From positions 372,001 through 436,000 of the forward strand of contig QFQS01000002.1 in NCBI GenBank assembly GCA_003243455.1: a DNA stretch of 64,000 nucleotides. The letters are read 5' to 3'. This document shows, piece by piece, positions 43,516 to 52,958 of the stretch. Position 1 is the first letter of the stretch, and every line of letters starts with the position of its first letter. A model generated the notes under the pieces. It was given only the letters and a program-made list of their open reading frames with translations. It ran no database searches and had not been told where the DNA came from. Source of the stretch: Cereibacter sphaeroides (GTDB taxonomy: Bacteria > Pseudomonadota > Alphaproteobacteria > Rhodobacterales > Rhodobacteraceae). Made by a program: the position numbers and the translations under genes.

Positions 43516-45492
43516 ATGTCCCAGCACCCCCGTCTGATGTCCCCGATCACCCTGCGCGGCCAGACGCTGCGAAACCGCATCGTCTTTGGTGCGCATACCG
43601 CCAATATGTCCGATCAGGGTCTGCCAGGCCCCAGATTTGGGGGCTATCTGCTGGAACGCGCTATCGGTGGGGCTGGCATGATCGTAGCCGAGCCTATGCC
43701 CGTTCATCGCACGGGGGTGCTGACCCGCGGCAACTTCCTGCATTCGACCGATGAGGTTATCCCCCACTTCCGCAAGATAACCGATGCAGTGAAAGATGCC
43801 GGTGCCGTCATCATCCAGCAGCAATACCACGTCGGCGCCCACGGCGATTCCGACCTCAGCTTTGCCCCGCACTGGTCCCCCTCCGGCGGCCCCAGCTATC
43901 ACGACAGCGACGGCTCCCACGCCATGACGGGAAGCGAAATCGAGGAGTTGCTCGATGCCCATGTCGCCACGGCAACCCGCTCGCAAAAGTCGGGATTTCA
44001 AGGGGTTGAGGTCTGGGCCGCCTATCACTCGCTGCTCGACCAGTTCTGGACTCCCTGGAGCAATAGCCGAACCGACAAATGGGGCGGCAGCCTTGAGAAC
44101 CGCACCCGTTTTTCCCGCACGCTGATCGAGCGCATCCGCAACGCCTGTGGCGACGACTTTATTATCGGCCTCGCCATCAGCTATTCGCCCGCCTTCACCG
44201 TCACCCTCAGCGCAGAGCAACTCGTTGAAATCATCCAGCTTCATGATGCCACGGGCGAGGTCGACTACGTGACCTGCGGCTATGGCAGCTATCTGGAGTT
44301 CGAGGGCATCATCCCGCCCTTCACCCATGCCGAAAAGCTGACGACTCCGATGACGACGCTGCTGAAACAGGCCGTCACCCATGCGAAAATCACATCGGAA
44401 GCCCACATTCGCACCCCGGATAACGCCGAGACGATCATCGCCAGCGGCGAAGCGGACATGGTTTCGATCGTGCGGGGGCAGATCGCCGATCCGCATCTGG
44501 CCCGCAAGACGGCAGAGGGGCGGGCAGAGGACATCCGGTCCTGTATCTCCTGCAACCAGATGTGCTGGGGTCGCCGGTCGCGTGACTACTGGATTTCCTG
44601 CCTGATCAACCCATCGGCGGGACGCGAGTTCGAATGGGGCGGAGACCGGTTCACACCTTCAGCTGAACGCAAGAACGTCCTCGTCGTCGGCGCGGGGCCC
44701 GCCGGACTGGAGGCTGCCAGGGCAGCTGCTGAACGCGGCCATACCGTTGAAATTGTTGAAGCTTCTGGCCAGATCGGCGGGCAGTTCCGACTGGCGGGGA
44801 TGCAGCCGCGCCGGGCGCAGATCCTGGACCTGATGGATTGGTATGAACGACAGTTCACAAAACTGGGCATCACCCTGCGCCTGAATGCCTTCCTGGACGA
44901 GGCGGATATAGCCGCCCATCCAGCCGATACGGTCGTCCTCGCTACGGGCTCTCTGCCCGATCCCACGGGTCGCCAGCGCTGGATGCCGCAAGAGCCGACA
45001 CTTCCGGGGATCGAGCTTGGCAATGTCTGGTCGCCCGAGGAAGTCATCCGGCGCGAGGCGAGGCTGGGCGATACTGTGATCGTCTATGACGAAGGCAGCA
45101 ACTGGCGCGGCGCCGGCACCGCTTGGTGGCTTGCCGAGCAGGGCAAACAGGTGGTCATCGTTACCCCCGAACCCTTCGTTGGCAAGGAACTGACCCGCAC
45201 AGCCGCCGATGGCCCGATGCGCCGTGCGCTGGCGAGAAAGGGGGCGGTGGTGCATGCCGAGCATTGCATTGCCCGCTGGCACGGCAACGGAGCGACCATC
45301 CGCAACCTGCTGACGGGAGAGGAGACCACGGTCGCCGCATCGGCGCTGGTTATGGCGACGACAAACATCGCTTTCGACCCGTTCCCCGAAAGCTTCCCCG
45401 GCAAGACCGTCGTGCGTGTGGGCGATTGCGCCGCCCCCCGTCTGGCCGCCTATGCCTTTCACGAGGGCCGCAAGGCCGCGCTGGCGCTTTGA
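43516..45492 (+). CDS. OYE/TMADH-type iron-sulfur flavoprotein (NADH:flavin oxidoreductase)
   Basis: The 658-residue protein combines an N-terminal FMN TIM barrel (residues about 1-340, with GVEVW and WGGSLENRTRF), a 4Fe-4S motif CISCNQMC...C near residue 345, and a C-terminal FAD/NAD domain (VLVVGAGPAGLEAARAAAERG). This layout matches trimethylamine dehydrogenase, 2,4-dienoyl-CoA reductase and N-methylproline/stachydrine demethylases. The ISCNQMCWG block favours the demethylase group, but the substrate is uncertain. Confidence 0.88.
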   Translation: MSQHPRLMSPITLRGQTLRNRIVFGAHTANMSDQGLPGPRFGGYLLERAIGGAGMIVAEPMPVHRTGVLTRGNFLHSTDEVIPHFRKITDAVKDAGAVIIQQQYHVGAHGDSDLSFAPHWSPSGGPSYHDSDGSHAMTGSEIEELLDAHVATATRSQKSGFQGVEVWAAYHSLLDQFWTPWSNSRTDKWGGSLENRTRFSRTLIERIRNACGDDFIIGLAISYSPAFTVTLSAEQLVEIIQLHDATGEVDYVTCGYGSYLEFEGIIPPFTHAEKLTTPMTTLLKQAVTHAKITSEAHIRTPDNAETIIASGEADMVSIVRGQIADPHLARKTAEGRAEDIRSCISCNQMCWGRRSRDYWISCLINPSAGREFEWGGDRFTPSAERKNVLVVGAGPAGLEAARAAAERGHTVEIVEASGQIGGQFRLAGMQPRRAQILDLMDWYERQFTKLGITLRLNAFLDEADIAAHPADTVVLATGSLPDPTGRQRWMPQEPTLPGIELGNVWSPEEVIRREARLGDTVIVYDEGSNWRGAGTAWWLAEQGKQVVIVTPEPFVGKELTRTAADGPMRRALARKGAVVHAEHCIARWHGNGATIRNLLTGEETTVAASALVMATTNIAFDPFPESFPGKTVVRVGDCAAPRLAAYAFHEGRKAALAL

Positions 45493-45577
45493 CCGGTTGT
45501 CACAACGGCAAGGCTTGGCTAAGTTTGCGCCCATGACCTCGCGTGACAGACACCACAAATCCGCTGGCCCTGTCTCC

Positions 45578-45601
45578 GCCCTGCAAATCCGTTTGCAGGG
45601 C
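45578..45601 (+). terminator. Hairpin after the flavoprotein gene
   Basis: GCCCTGCAAA (45578-45587) pairs perfectly with TTTGCAGGGC (45592-45601) around a TCCG loop, 86 bases after the stop and before the ABC-F gene. No T-run follows. It probably marks the end of the flavoprotein transcript. Confidence 0.65.
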
Positions 45602-45685
45602 TGACCCAGAGGCACATCCAAGACAGCTCTCAGGTCCGCCCGATCCGGCCGCATATGCGGCGTGTTCAAAGATCGCAGGACCAGC

Positions 45686-47203
45686 ATGATTCTCCTTACA
45701 GTCAAAGACCTCGGTGTAACCCTTGGTGCGAGCCTCTTCTCCGGGCTGAGCTTCACCCTTTCCTCAGGCGACCGTCTGGGCCTTGTCGCCGCCAACGGTC
45801 GCGGCAAGTCCACCTTGCTGCGCAGCCTTGCCGCCGGGCTTGACCCCACATCGGGCGAGATCATCCGGGCACGGGGCCTGAAGATTGGCCATGTGACACA
45901 GGATGTTCCCGAGGTGTTGCCGTCATTGCCAATGCGGGCAGCGATCATTTCGTCGCTGGACCATGACCAGCAGGAAACTGACGGTTGGCGTGCGGATATC
46001 GCACTGGATGATCTGGAGGTGCCGGAGAACCTTCGCGAAAAGCCTATCGGTCAGATGTCGGGCGGCTGGCAGCGCGTAACGCTTATGGCGCGCGCATGGG
46101 TGGCAGAGCCTGACCTTCTGCTTCTGGACGAGCCGACGAACCATCTGGATCTTGGTCGCATCGGCATCCTGCAGCGCTGGTTGTCCACCGTTGCGCGCGA
46201 TGTTCCGCTGATCGTTGCCAGCCATGATCGCGCGTTCCTCGATGCCACGACAAACCGGACCCTGTTCCTGCGTGAAACGCAGTCGCAAATCTATGCCTTG
46301 CCCTATACCCGCGCACGCGCAGCGCTTGCGCAGCATGACGGATCGGAAGAGCGTCGTTATGCCAATGACATGAAGCAGGCCGACCAGCTTCGGCGGCAGG
46401 CGGCAAAGCTGAAAAACATCGGTATCAACTCCGGCTCGGACCTGCTGGTGGTCAAGACCAAGCAACTGAAGGACCGCGCAGCCCGGCTGGAAGAGGCTGC
46501 ACGCCCCGCGCACAGAGAGCGTTCTGCCGGTGTAATCCGGCTGGCGAATTCCGGCAGCCATGCCAAGGCGATGGTCACCCTGGACGATATCGTTGTGGCC
46601 ACGCCCGACGGCAGGCAGTTGTTCCACACCGGAAAGATATGGGTCGACCGGGGTGACCGCGTGGTTCTGCTGGGCGCAAATGGTGTGGGCAAGACGCGGC
46701 TGATGAACATGGTTCAGGCGGCTCTGACCGGTCACGAAAGCCCGGTGCGCGTGGCGGCCTCGGCAATTCCCGGAATCTCGGACCAGAGCCTTGCTCAGCT
46801 TGATCGCCACTCGACACCCTTTGCTGCCGTCAGCGGCAGCTTCGATCTGGGCGACCAGCGGTCTCGCGGCGTTCTGGCGGGCGCCGGGATCCCGATGGAT
46901 GTGCAGCAAAAGCCGATCTCGGCACTGTCGGGCGGCCAGAAGGCCCGGCTGGCCATGCTCATGCTGCGCCTGACGAACCCCAACTTCTACCTGCTGGACG
47001 AGCCGACCAACCATCTGGACATCGAGGGGCAGGAGTCGCTCGAGTCTGAGCTGATGGCGAATGAGGTGACCTGCCTGCTCGTCTCGCACGACCGCAGTTT
47101 TGTCAGGGCAGTGGGCACGCGGTTCTGGCAGATCGAGCGTCGAAAACTGATCGAGGTCGACAGCCCCGAACCATTCTTCGCCAGCGCCCTGACCGGCGCC
47201 TAG
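45686..47203 (+). CDS. ABC-F family ATPase
   Basis: The 505-residue soluble protein has two nucleotide-binding domains. Walker A in the first is AANGRGKST with signature MSGGW, and in the second GANGVGKT with signature LSGGQ. DEPTNHLD occurs in both, joined by a charged helical linker (about residues 215-285). ABC-F proteins bind the ribosomal E site and rescue stalled translation or confer antibiotic protection. The ATG at 45686 follows AGGA; it converges with the pseudouridine synthase, overlapping by 4 bases at the stops. Confidence 0.92.
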   Translation: MILLTVKDLGVTLGASLFSGLSFTLSSGDRLGLVAANGRGKSTLLRSLAAGLDPTSGEIIRARGLKIGHVTQDVPEVLPSLPMRAAIISSLDHDQQETDGWRADIALDDLEVPENLREKPIGQMSGGWQRVTLMARAWVAEPDLLLLDEPTNHLDLGRIGILQRWLSTVARDVPLIVASHDRAFLDATTNRTLFLRETQSQIYALPYTRARAALAQHDGSEERRYANDMKQADQLRRQAAKLKNIGINSGSDLLVVKTKQLKDRAARLEEAARPAHRERSAGVIRLANSGSHAKAMVTLDDIVVATPDGRQLFHTGKIWVDRGDRVVLLGANGVGKTRLMNMVQAALTGHESPVRVAASAIPGISDQSLAQLDRHSTPFAAVSGSFDLGDQRSRGVLAGAGIPMDVQQKPISALSGGQKARLAMLMLRLTNPNFYLLDEPTNHLDIEGQESLESELMANEVTCLLVSHDRSFVRAVGTRFWQIERRKLIEVDSPEPFFASALTGA

Positions 47204-47850
47204 AAAGGGGTCGGCACTGTAAAGGTAACGGTCTTGCCCGTCTCCGGGTGGCGCAGGCGCAGGCTTTCGGCATGCAGCATCAGTCGCGGAAAGCCGCGCG
47301 CCGCGTCCGTCGCGTACAGCGGATCGCCAAGGATGGGGTGGCCCAGTTCTGCCATGTGAACCCTCAACTGGTGGCTGCGCCCGGTCAGCGGCATCAGGCG
47401 GACGCGCGTCTCGTTCTCGTCGTAGCGCTGCACCCGCCAGTCGGTCTGGGCGGGGCGACCCGTCTCGTGGTTGACATGCTGGCGCGGGCGGTTCGGCCAG
47501 TCGACGATAAGCGGCAGATCTACGTGCCCCTCTTTCGGTTCCAGCCGGCCCCAAAGCCGTGCAGCGTAGACCTTGCGCACGGTTCGCTTCTCGAACTGCT
47601 GGGACAGATTGCCTTGCGCTGCCCGCGTCAGGGCAAAGACCATGACGCCCGACGTATCCAAGTCCAGCCGATGCACCAGAAGCACTTCGGGGAAGGCGCC
47701 GCGCAGACGTTCAATAAGACAGTCCGAGCGATCCTCACCGCGCCCCGGCACAGAAAGCAGTCCGGCAGGTTTGTCTGCCACCAGCATCACGCTGTCGTGG
47801 TGCAGCAGCCGCAGCGGCACATCGGGCGGAGAATAGCTGAACTCGCTCAT
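47200..47850 (-). CDS. RluA-family RNA pseudouridine synthase
   Basis: The 216-residue protein has the family signature VHRLDLDTSGVMVFA with the catalytic Asp, the early KPAGLLSVPGRG motif and the late GRSHQLRVHMAELGHPILGD. No S4 domain is present, so it is closer to RluA than to RluC/D. It isomerises uridine in rRNA and/or tRNA. The ATG at 47850 lacks a clear ribosome site. Confidence 0.92.
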   Translation of the reverse strand: MSEFSYSPPDVPLRLLHHDSVMLVADKPAGLLSVPGRGEDRSDCLIERLRGAFPEVLLVHRLDLDTSGVMVFALTRAAQGNLSQQFEKRTVRKVYAARLWGRLEPKEGHVDLPLIVDWPNRPRQHVNHETGRPAQTDWRVQRYDENETRVRLMPLTGRSHQLRVHMAELGHPILGDPLYATDAARGFPRLMLHAESLRLRHPETGKTVTFTVPTPF

Positions 47851-48234
47851 GCGATTGGAATAGACCAGCCGATTGCGGGGTCAAGTCGCGTGGTATTGCG
47901 CAATCGGAAACAATACGGACTGGGGACCGGGACGAAAGCGCCGGAGACCGAACGAAGCGAAGTTGCATGCTGCGTCTGGATCATCGCAGCGCCAGAAGGG
48001 GCGATACGTAGTTAACTTTTGAAGAATCGGTTCATACGATTCTGCCCTCAGGACAGCAGGCGATCTGACGCAGCTACCGATTTGGGCAACTAAGCACCGT
48101 TAGCGCTACAATTCCGTTCAGGAAATCAGATACAGACCGGCGAATTATTGCTGCGTCGCAGAAAATATTCGCAAACCGTCATATTCTCAGGGTAAACTCT
48201 GCCTTAAGGTAAACATCGAGTGTAAGGGTCCGCC
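47851..48234. other. 384-bp intergenic region upstream of the sugar-transferase unit
   Basis: No gene was found here. The region is less GC-rich than its neighbours and holds candidate regulatory sequences: a GCTGCG...CGCAGC dyad (47969-47990), the AGAATCG-N7-CGATTCT dyad listed separately, and two GGTAAAC copies (48191-48197, 48208-48214) about 17 bases apart. It presumably carries the promoters of the pseudouridine synthase (minus) and the sugar transferase (plus). Confidence 0.6.
48023..48043. promoter_or_regulatory. Candidate operator dyad
   Basis: AGAATCG and CGATTCT form a perfect 7-bp inverted repeat with a 7-base spacer, about 190 bases before the 40-codon ORF and 320 bases before the sugar transferase. 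The binding protein is unknown. Confidence 0.35.
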
Positions 48235-48357
48235 ATGACAGGCAAGAAGCGCAAACTACCCTGCCGCAGGACCGTAAGCCTCGCCCCGACAGCCGGTCAA
48301 ATCAGCAAGACAAGCCGCCGTGCCCCGTCCGTTTTCGTCGAGATTGTTCAGGAGTAG
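48235..48357 (+). CDS. Possible 40-residue small ORF upstream of the sugar transferase
   Basis: The ATG at 48235 lies 8 bases after AAGGG and opens a 40-codon frame, MTGKKRKLPCRRTVSLAPTA at its start, ending TAG at 48355-48357. The peptide is strongly basic, with no membrane helix. The stop lies 6 bases before the next ATG, and the GGAG serving that gene falls inside the last codons of this ORF, an arrangement suited to translational coupling. Real coding is plausible but unproven. Confidence 0.4.
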   Translation: MTGKKRKLPCRRTVSLAPTAGQISKTSRRAPSVFVEIVQE

Positions 48358-48363
48358 CTTACA

Positions 48364-49059
48364 ATGACCATTAATTTCCAACAATTTCCGACTTCTCTTG
48401 CTACCCCGGTGAAACCTGCCGTCATTGCCGACGCCCCGGTTCGTGCCAACCCCGGCGCTTATCGCCGTGCCTTCAAGCGCATGATTGATGTCAGCGCCGT
48501 TGTCCTGGCCGCGCCGATCGTGGTGCCTGTCGTTGCCGTGCTTGCGATCTTTGTCGCCGCGGATGGCGGTTCTCCCTTCTATGCACAAGAGCGCGTGGGC
48601 AGGGGCCGTCACGTGTTCAAGATGTGGAAACTGCGCAGCATGGTCACGGACGCCGACGCGCGGATGGAAGCTTGTCTTGCCGCCGACCCCGAGATGCGTC
48701 GCGAGTGGGATGAGACCCAGAAGCTGAAGAACGATCCGCGCATCACCCGTTTCGGGCGCGTCCTGCGCAAGTGCTCCCTGGATGAGTTGCCGCAGTTGTG
48801 GAATGTTTTGAAGGGCGACATGAGCCTTGTCGGCCCGCGTCCGATGATGACCTCGCAGCAGGAACTCTATCCGTCGAACGTCTATTACGCGATGCGCCCG
48901 GGGATCACCGGTTACTGGCAGACCTCCGACCGGAACGAGACATCGTTCGCCGCACGCGCCACCTATGACGCGGCCTATGAACGTGACCTTTCATTCGTAA
49001 CGGATGTGCAGATCCTGGCGCGCACGGTGCGCACGGTCGTCAACGGCACCGGCTATTAA
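48364..49059 (+). CDS. Exopolysaccharide sugar transferase (undecaprenyl-phosphate, ExoY type)
   Basis: The 231-residue protein has one N-terminal membrane helix (VVLAAPIVVPVVAVLAIFVA) and the bacterial sugar-transferase core: YAQERVGRGRHVFKMWKLRSM, RITRFGRVLRKCSLDELPQL and LVGPRPMM. Such phosphoglycosyl transferases load the first sugar-1-phosphate onto undecaprenyl phosphate for polysaccharide synthesis. GGAG lies 9 bases upstream of the ATG. No glycosyltransferase or wzx/wzy gene is nearby, so it is an orphan initiating enzyme. It overlaps fdsD at the stops by 4 bases. Confidence 0.92.
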   Translation: MTINFQQFPTSLATPVKPAVIADAPVRANPGAYRRAFKRMIDVSAVVLAAPIVVPVVAVLAIFVAADGGSPFYAQERVGRGRHVFKMWKLRSMVTDADARMEACLAADPEMRREWDETQKLKNDPRITRFGRVLRKCSLDELPQLWNVLKGDMSLVGPRPMMTSQQELYPSNVYYAMRPGITGYWQTSDRNETSFAARATYDAAYERDLSFVTDVQILARTVRTVVNGTGY

Positions 49060-49280
49060 GCAGCCTCGGCAGGGCGCCGGATCGTCGGCGCCGCTTCCAT
49101 TACCAATGGCCGCAGTCCCTCTCCACCCTGGTCGATCAGCGCGAACAACTGGCGTCGCATCCGCGGTTCCCAATAGGCGTTGATATGGGCGGCTACACCC
49201 GCGACGCCTTCGTCATGTTTCTTGGATTCAAAGAAGGTGGCGATCTGGTTCGCCATGCGGATCATCTTGTCAGGCGACAT
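49056..49280 (-). CDS. fdsD: Formate dehydrogenase subunit delta
   Basis: The 74-residue protein starts MSPDKMIRMANQIATFF and ends in RRPAEAA, matching the small FdsD subunit of NAD-dependent formate dehydrogenase. FdsD stabilises the complex and assists cofactor-loaded FdsA. Its ATG lies inside the 3' end of fdhD (11-base overlap), so it is the last gene of the fds operon. A 16-codon upstream extension is not supported. Confidence 0.9.
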   Translation of the reverse strand: MSPDKMIRMANQIATFFESKKHDEGVAGVAAHINAYWEPRMRRQLFALIDQGGEGLRPLVMEAAPTIRRPAEAA

Positions 49281-50079
49281 GCGCGGTCTCGTCCGGTCGT
49301 ATGCGTTGCAATTGAGTAAAGACTTCAAAGCGGTCGGGTCGGGCCAGCGCGATCAGGGTGATCCCGGCAGCCTCGGCGATTTCTACGGCATGAGCGGTAG
49401 GGGCCGAAACGGCGATCAGCACCGGCACGCCCATCGCCGCGCATTTCTGCACCATGTCGATGGAGACGCGACTGGTCAGCACCAGCGCGCCCTGCGGCGG
49501 AACACCACCAAGCAGCATCGCACCCGCCAGCTTGTCCAGCGCGTTGTGTCGCCCGACATCCTCTCGCGCGGCGACGATCCCCCGCTCCGGGGTCCAGAAC
49601 GCGGCGGCATGAACCGCCCGCGTCACGTCATGCAACGGTTGGTGTTCTGTCAGCGCGGCCATCGCAGCGCAGATTTGCGACGGTGTCAGCGAAAGGTCGG
49701 CCGCGACCGGGGGCAGTTCTCGCAACGCCTCTTCCAGAGAGTCGATCCCGCACAGCCCGCAGCCGACCGGCCCGGCCATGGTCCGCCTCCGCTTCGCCAG
49801 CCTCGTCTCGGCCTCTGGCACCAGCCAGATCTGGACGTCGATCCCGCGCGGCGTCTCAACAACCTCGACGCCTTCGATCTCGGACGGCGACGCGATACCT
49901 TCGGTCAGCGAAAAGCCATAGGCGAAATCCACCAGCGCATCGGGCGTCGCCATCATCACCGCCTGCGTCGAGCCATTATAGCTCAACGCCACGGCCACCT
50001 CTTCGGGCAGGTCGCGCATCCCCCGTTCGACCCGCAAGGGGCCGAAAGCCAGCCGGGGCAGGGGGCGGCGCGTCTGCAT
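49270..50079 (-). CDS. fdhD: Formate dehydrogenase accessory sulfurtransferase FdhD/FdsC
   Basis: The 269-residue protein has the FdhD motifs: FAYGFSLTEGI, CGLCGIDSLEEAL with the CxxC pair, and REDVGRHNALDKL. FdhD/FdsC moves sulfur to the bis-MGD cofactor and delivers it to the formate dehydrogenase. The ATG at 50079 overlaps the fdsA stop (TGATG). The GTG one codon earlier is possible. In R. capsulatus the same order, G-B-A-C-D, is known. Confidence 0.93.
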   Translation of the reverse strand: MQTRRPLPRLAFGPLRVERGMRDLPEEVAVALSYNGSTQAVMMATPDALVDFAYGFSLTEGIASPSEIEGVEVVETPRGIDVQIWLVPEAETRLAKRRRTMAGPVGCGLCGIDSLEEALRELPPVAADLSLTPSQICAAMAALTEHQPLHDVTRAVHAAAFWTPERGIVAAREDVGRHNALDKLAGAMLLGGVPPQGALVLTSRVSIDMVQKCAAMGVPVLIAVSAPTAHAVEIAEAAGITLIALARPDRFEVFTQLQRIRPDETAHVA

Positions 50080-52958
50080 CACTCGGCAGCGGGCAGGATG
50101 CGGCGCGACAGGTCGGCCATGTGATTATATTCCTCCTGCCACTCCGACGGCCCGTTGGAAGGCGCAACCTGCACAGCAGTCACCTTGTATTCCGGGCAGT
50201 TAGTCGCCCAGTCGGAATAATCGGTGGTGATGACGTTGGCCTGCGTGTCGGGGTGGTGGAAGGTCGTATAGACCACGCCCGGCGACACCCGATCGGTAAT
50301 GACGGCCCGCAGCGAGGTCTCGCCCGACCGGCTGGCCAGACGCACCCATTGCCCATCACGCACACCGCGCACCTCGGCGTCATGCGGGTGAATTTCCAGC
50401 ACATCTTCATCATGCCAGACGACGTTCGCGGTCCGCCGCGTCTGCGCACCAACGTTGTACTGCGACAGAATGCGCCCCGTCGTCAGCAGCAGCGGGAAGC
50501 GCGGCCCGGTCTTCTCATCGGTCGGCACATATTCAGTGCGGATGAACTTGCCCTTGCCGCGCACGAAGCCGTCGACGTGCATCAGAGGCGTGCCTTCGGG
50601 CGCCTTGTCGTTGCACGGCCACTGGACCGAACCCATGGTTTCCAGCTTTTCATAGGTGACGCCGGCAAAGCTCGGCGTTGTCATGGCGATCTCGTCCATG
50701 ATCTGGCTGGGGTGGGTGTAGGTCCAGTTCGCGCCCATCGCATTGGCCAGCATCTGGGTCACTTCCCAATCCGCGTAGCCGTTCTTCGGCGCCATCACCT
50801 TGCGCACGCGGTTGATGCGGCGCTCGGCGTTGGTGAACGTCCCGTCCTTCTCCAGGAAGGTCGAACCCGGCAGGAAAACATGGGCGTAGTTCGCCGTCTC
50901 GTTCAGGAACAGGTCGTGGACGATGACACATTCCATCGCGGCCAGACCGGCCGAGACGTGTTTCGTATCCGGGTCGGACTGCAGGATATCCTCACCCTGG
51001 CAGTACAGGCCCTTGAACGTGCCCTCGACCGCCGCATCCAGCATGTTCGGAATGCGCAGGCCCGGCTCGTTGTCGATCTTCACGCCCCAGAGGCTTTCAA
51101 AAATGTCGCGGACCTGGTCGTTCGAGACATGGCGATATCCCGGCAGCTCATGCGGGAAAGACCCCATGTCGCACGAGCCTTGGACGTTGTTCTGCCCGCG
51201 CAGCGGGTTCACGCCCACGCCGGGACGGCCGATATTGCCGGTCAGCATGGCAAGGTTCGCGATAGCGATGACGGTGGTCGAGCCTTGGGAATGCTCGGTC
51301 ACGCCCAGACCGTAGTAGATCGCGCCATTGCCGCCCGTCGCATACAGCCGCGCCGCCTCGCGCAGCGACTGCGCCGGAACGCCGGTCAGCATCTCGGTCG
51401 CCTCGGGCGAATGGCGGGTGTCGGCGACGAACTCGACATAGTCCTGGAATTCATCCCAGTCGCAGCGGGTGCGGATGAACTCTTCGTTAAACAACCCCTC
51501 AGTCACGATGACATGGGCCAGCGCGGTGACCACGGCCACGTTGGTGCCCGGTTTCAGCGCCAGATGCTGCGCCGCCTTGATATGGGGCGACTGCACCATG
51601 TCGGTGCGACGCGGATCGATGACGATCAGCTCGGCACCCTGACGCAACCGCTTCTTCAACCGGCTCGCGAAAACCGGGTGCCCGTCGGTCGGGTTTGCGC
51701 CGATGACGATGACGACATCCGTCTCTTCCACCGAGTCGAAATCCTGAGTCCCGGCGCTGGTGCCATAGGTCTGCCCCAGCCCATAGCCGGTGGGCGAATG
51801 GCAGACACGGGCGCAGGTGTCGGTGTTGTTGTTCAGGAACACCGCGCGGGTCAGCTTCTGCACCAGATACGTTTCTTCGTTGGTGCAGCGCGAAGAGGTG
51901 ATGACGCCGACCGAATGGCGACCGTGACGTTCCTGGATGTCGCCCATCCGCCGTGCGGCAAAGGACAGCGCCTCTTCCCAGGTTACTTCCTGCCAGGGGT
52001 CGTTGATTGAGTCTCTGATCAGCGGATTCAGGATGCGGTCGCGGTGGGTTGCATAGCCATAGGCGAAACGGCCCTTGACGCAGCTGTGGCCCCGGTTGGC
52101 CTTGCCGTGCTTGTAGGGCGTCATCCGCACCAGTTCGTCCCCGCGCATCTCGGCCTTGAAGGAACAGCCAACACCGCAATAGGCGCAGGTGGTGATCACA
52201 GACCGTTCGGGCGTGCCGATGTCGATGACGGATTTCTCCTGCAGCGTCGCGGTCGGGCAGGCCTGGACGCAGGCACCGCAGGACACGCAGTCTGACGACA
52301 GGAAGTTGTCGCTACCCATGCCCGGCGAAACCCGGCTGTCCCAGCCGCGCCCCTCGATCGTCAGCGCGAAGGTGCCCTGCACCTCTTCGCAGGCGCGGAC
52401 GCAACGCGAGCAGACGATGCATTTGGACGGATCATAGGTGAAATAGGGGTTGCTGTCGTCTTTCGGCAGCCATTGCGGATTGGCTAGCCCGCTGGTGTCC
52501 TTGGCGCGGAAGTGTGTGTCGACCGCCTCATAGCGCACGTCGCGAAGGCCTACGCGGCCCGCCATGTCCTGCAACTCGCAATCGCCGTTGGCCGAGCAGG
52601 TCAGGCAGTCGAGCGGGTGATCCGAGATGTAAAGCTCCATCACCCCCCGGCGCAGCTGCTTCAGCTTGCCGGTCTGGGTATGAACCTTGATCCCCGGCGC
52701 AACCGGCGTGGTGCAGGAGGCTGGCGTCCCATTCCGCCCCTCGATCTCGACCAGGCACAGGCGGCAGGAGCCGAAGGCATCGACCGAGTCCGTGGCGCAG
52801 AGCTTCGGAACCGAGATACCGGCCTCGGCCGCCGCGCGCATGATGCTGGTGCCTTCGGGAACCGTCACATCGAAACCATCGACGGTCAAAGTGACCATCT
52901 GTTTGCTTTTCGCGGCAGGGGTGCCGAAATCGCGGTCGGGAATGATGAAGTCTTTCAT
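50079..52958 (-). CDS. fdsA: NAD-dependent formate dehydrogenase catalytic subunit alpha
   Basis: The 959-residue protein has an N-terminal NuoG-like iron-sulfur part: a 2Fe-2S ferredoxin (CRLCLVEIEG), then Cys groups (CIVCSRC, CVSCGACVQAC), then CAYCGVGC that starts the molybdopterin domains. The candidate Mo ligand is Cys386 followed by His387 (CARVCHSPTG), the same numbers as in R. capsulatus FdsA. It oxidises formate to CO2 with bis-MGD and passes electrons to FdsB and NAD. Its start overlaps the fdsB stop (ATGA). Confidence 0.96.
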   Translation of the reverse strand: MKDFIIPDRDFGTPAAKSKQMVTLTVDGFDVTVPEGTSIMRAAAEAGISVPKLCATDSVDAFGSCRLCLVEIEGRNGTPASCTTPVAPGIKVHTQTGKLKQLRRGVMELYISDHPLDCLTCSANGDCELQDMAGRVGLRDVRYEAVDTHFRAKDTSGLANPQWLPKDDSNPYFTYDPSKCIVCSRCVRACEEVQGTFALTIEGRGWDSRVSPGMGSDNFLSSDCVSCGACVQACPTATLQEKSVIDIGTPERSVITTCAYCGVGCSFKAEMRGDELVRMTPYKHGKANRGHSCVKGRFAYGYATHRDRILNPLIRDSINDPWQEVTWEEALSFAARRMGDIQERHGRHSVGVITSSRCTNEETYLVQKLTRAVFLNNNTDTCARVCHSPTGYGLGQTYGTSAGTQDFDSVEETDVVIVIGANPTDGHPVFASRLKKRLRQGAELIVIDPRRTDMVQSPHIKAAQHLALKPGTNVAVVTALAHVIVTEGLFNEEFIRTRCDWDEFQDYVEFVADTRHSPEATEMLTGVPAQSLREAARLYATGGNGAIYYGLGVTEHSQGSTTVIAIANLAMLTGNIGRPGVGVNPLRGQNNVQGSCDMGSFPHELPGYRHVSNDQVRDIFESLWGVKIDNEPGLRIPNMLDAAVEGTFKGLYCQGEDILQSDPDTKHVSAGLAAMECVIVHDLFLNETANYAHVFLPGSTFLEKDGTFTNAERRINRVRKVMAPKNGYADWEVTQMLANAMGANWTYTHPSQIMDEIAMTTPSFAGVTYEKLETMGSVQWPCNDKAPEGTPLMHVDGFVRGKGKFIRTEYVPTDEKTGPRFPLLLTTGRILSQYNVGAQTRRTANVVWHDEDVLEIHPHDAEVRGVRDGQWVRLASRSGETSLRAVITDRVSPGVVYTTFHHPDTQANVITTDYSDWATNCPEYKVTAVQVAPSNGPSEWQEEYNHMADLSRRILPAAE

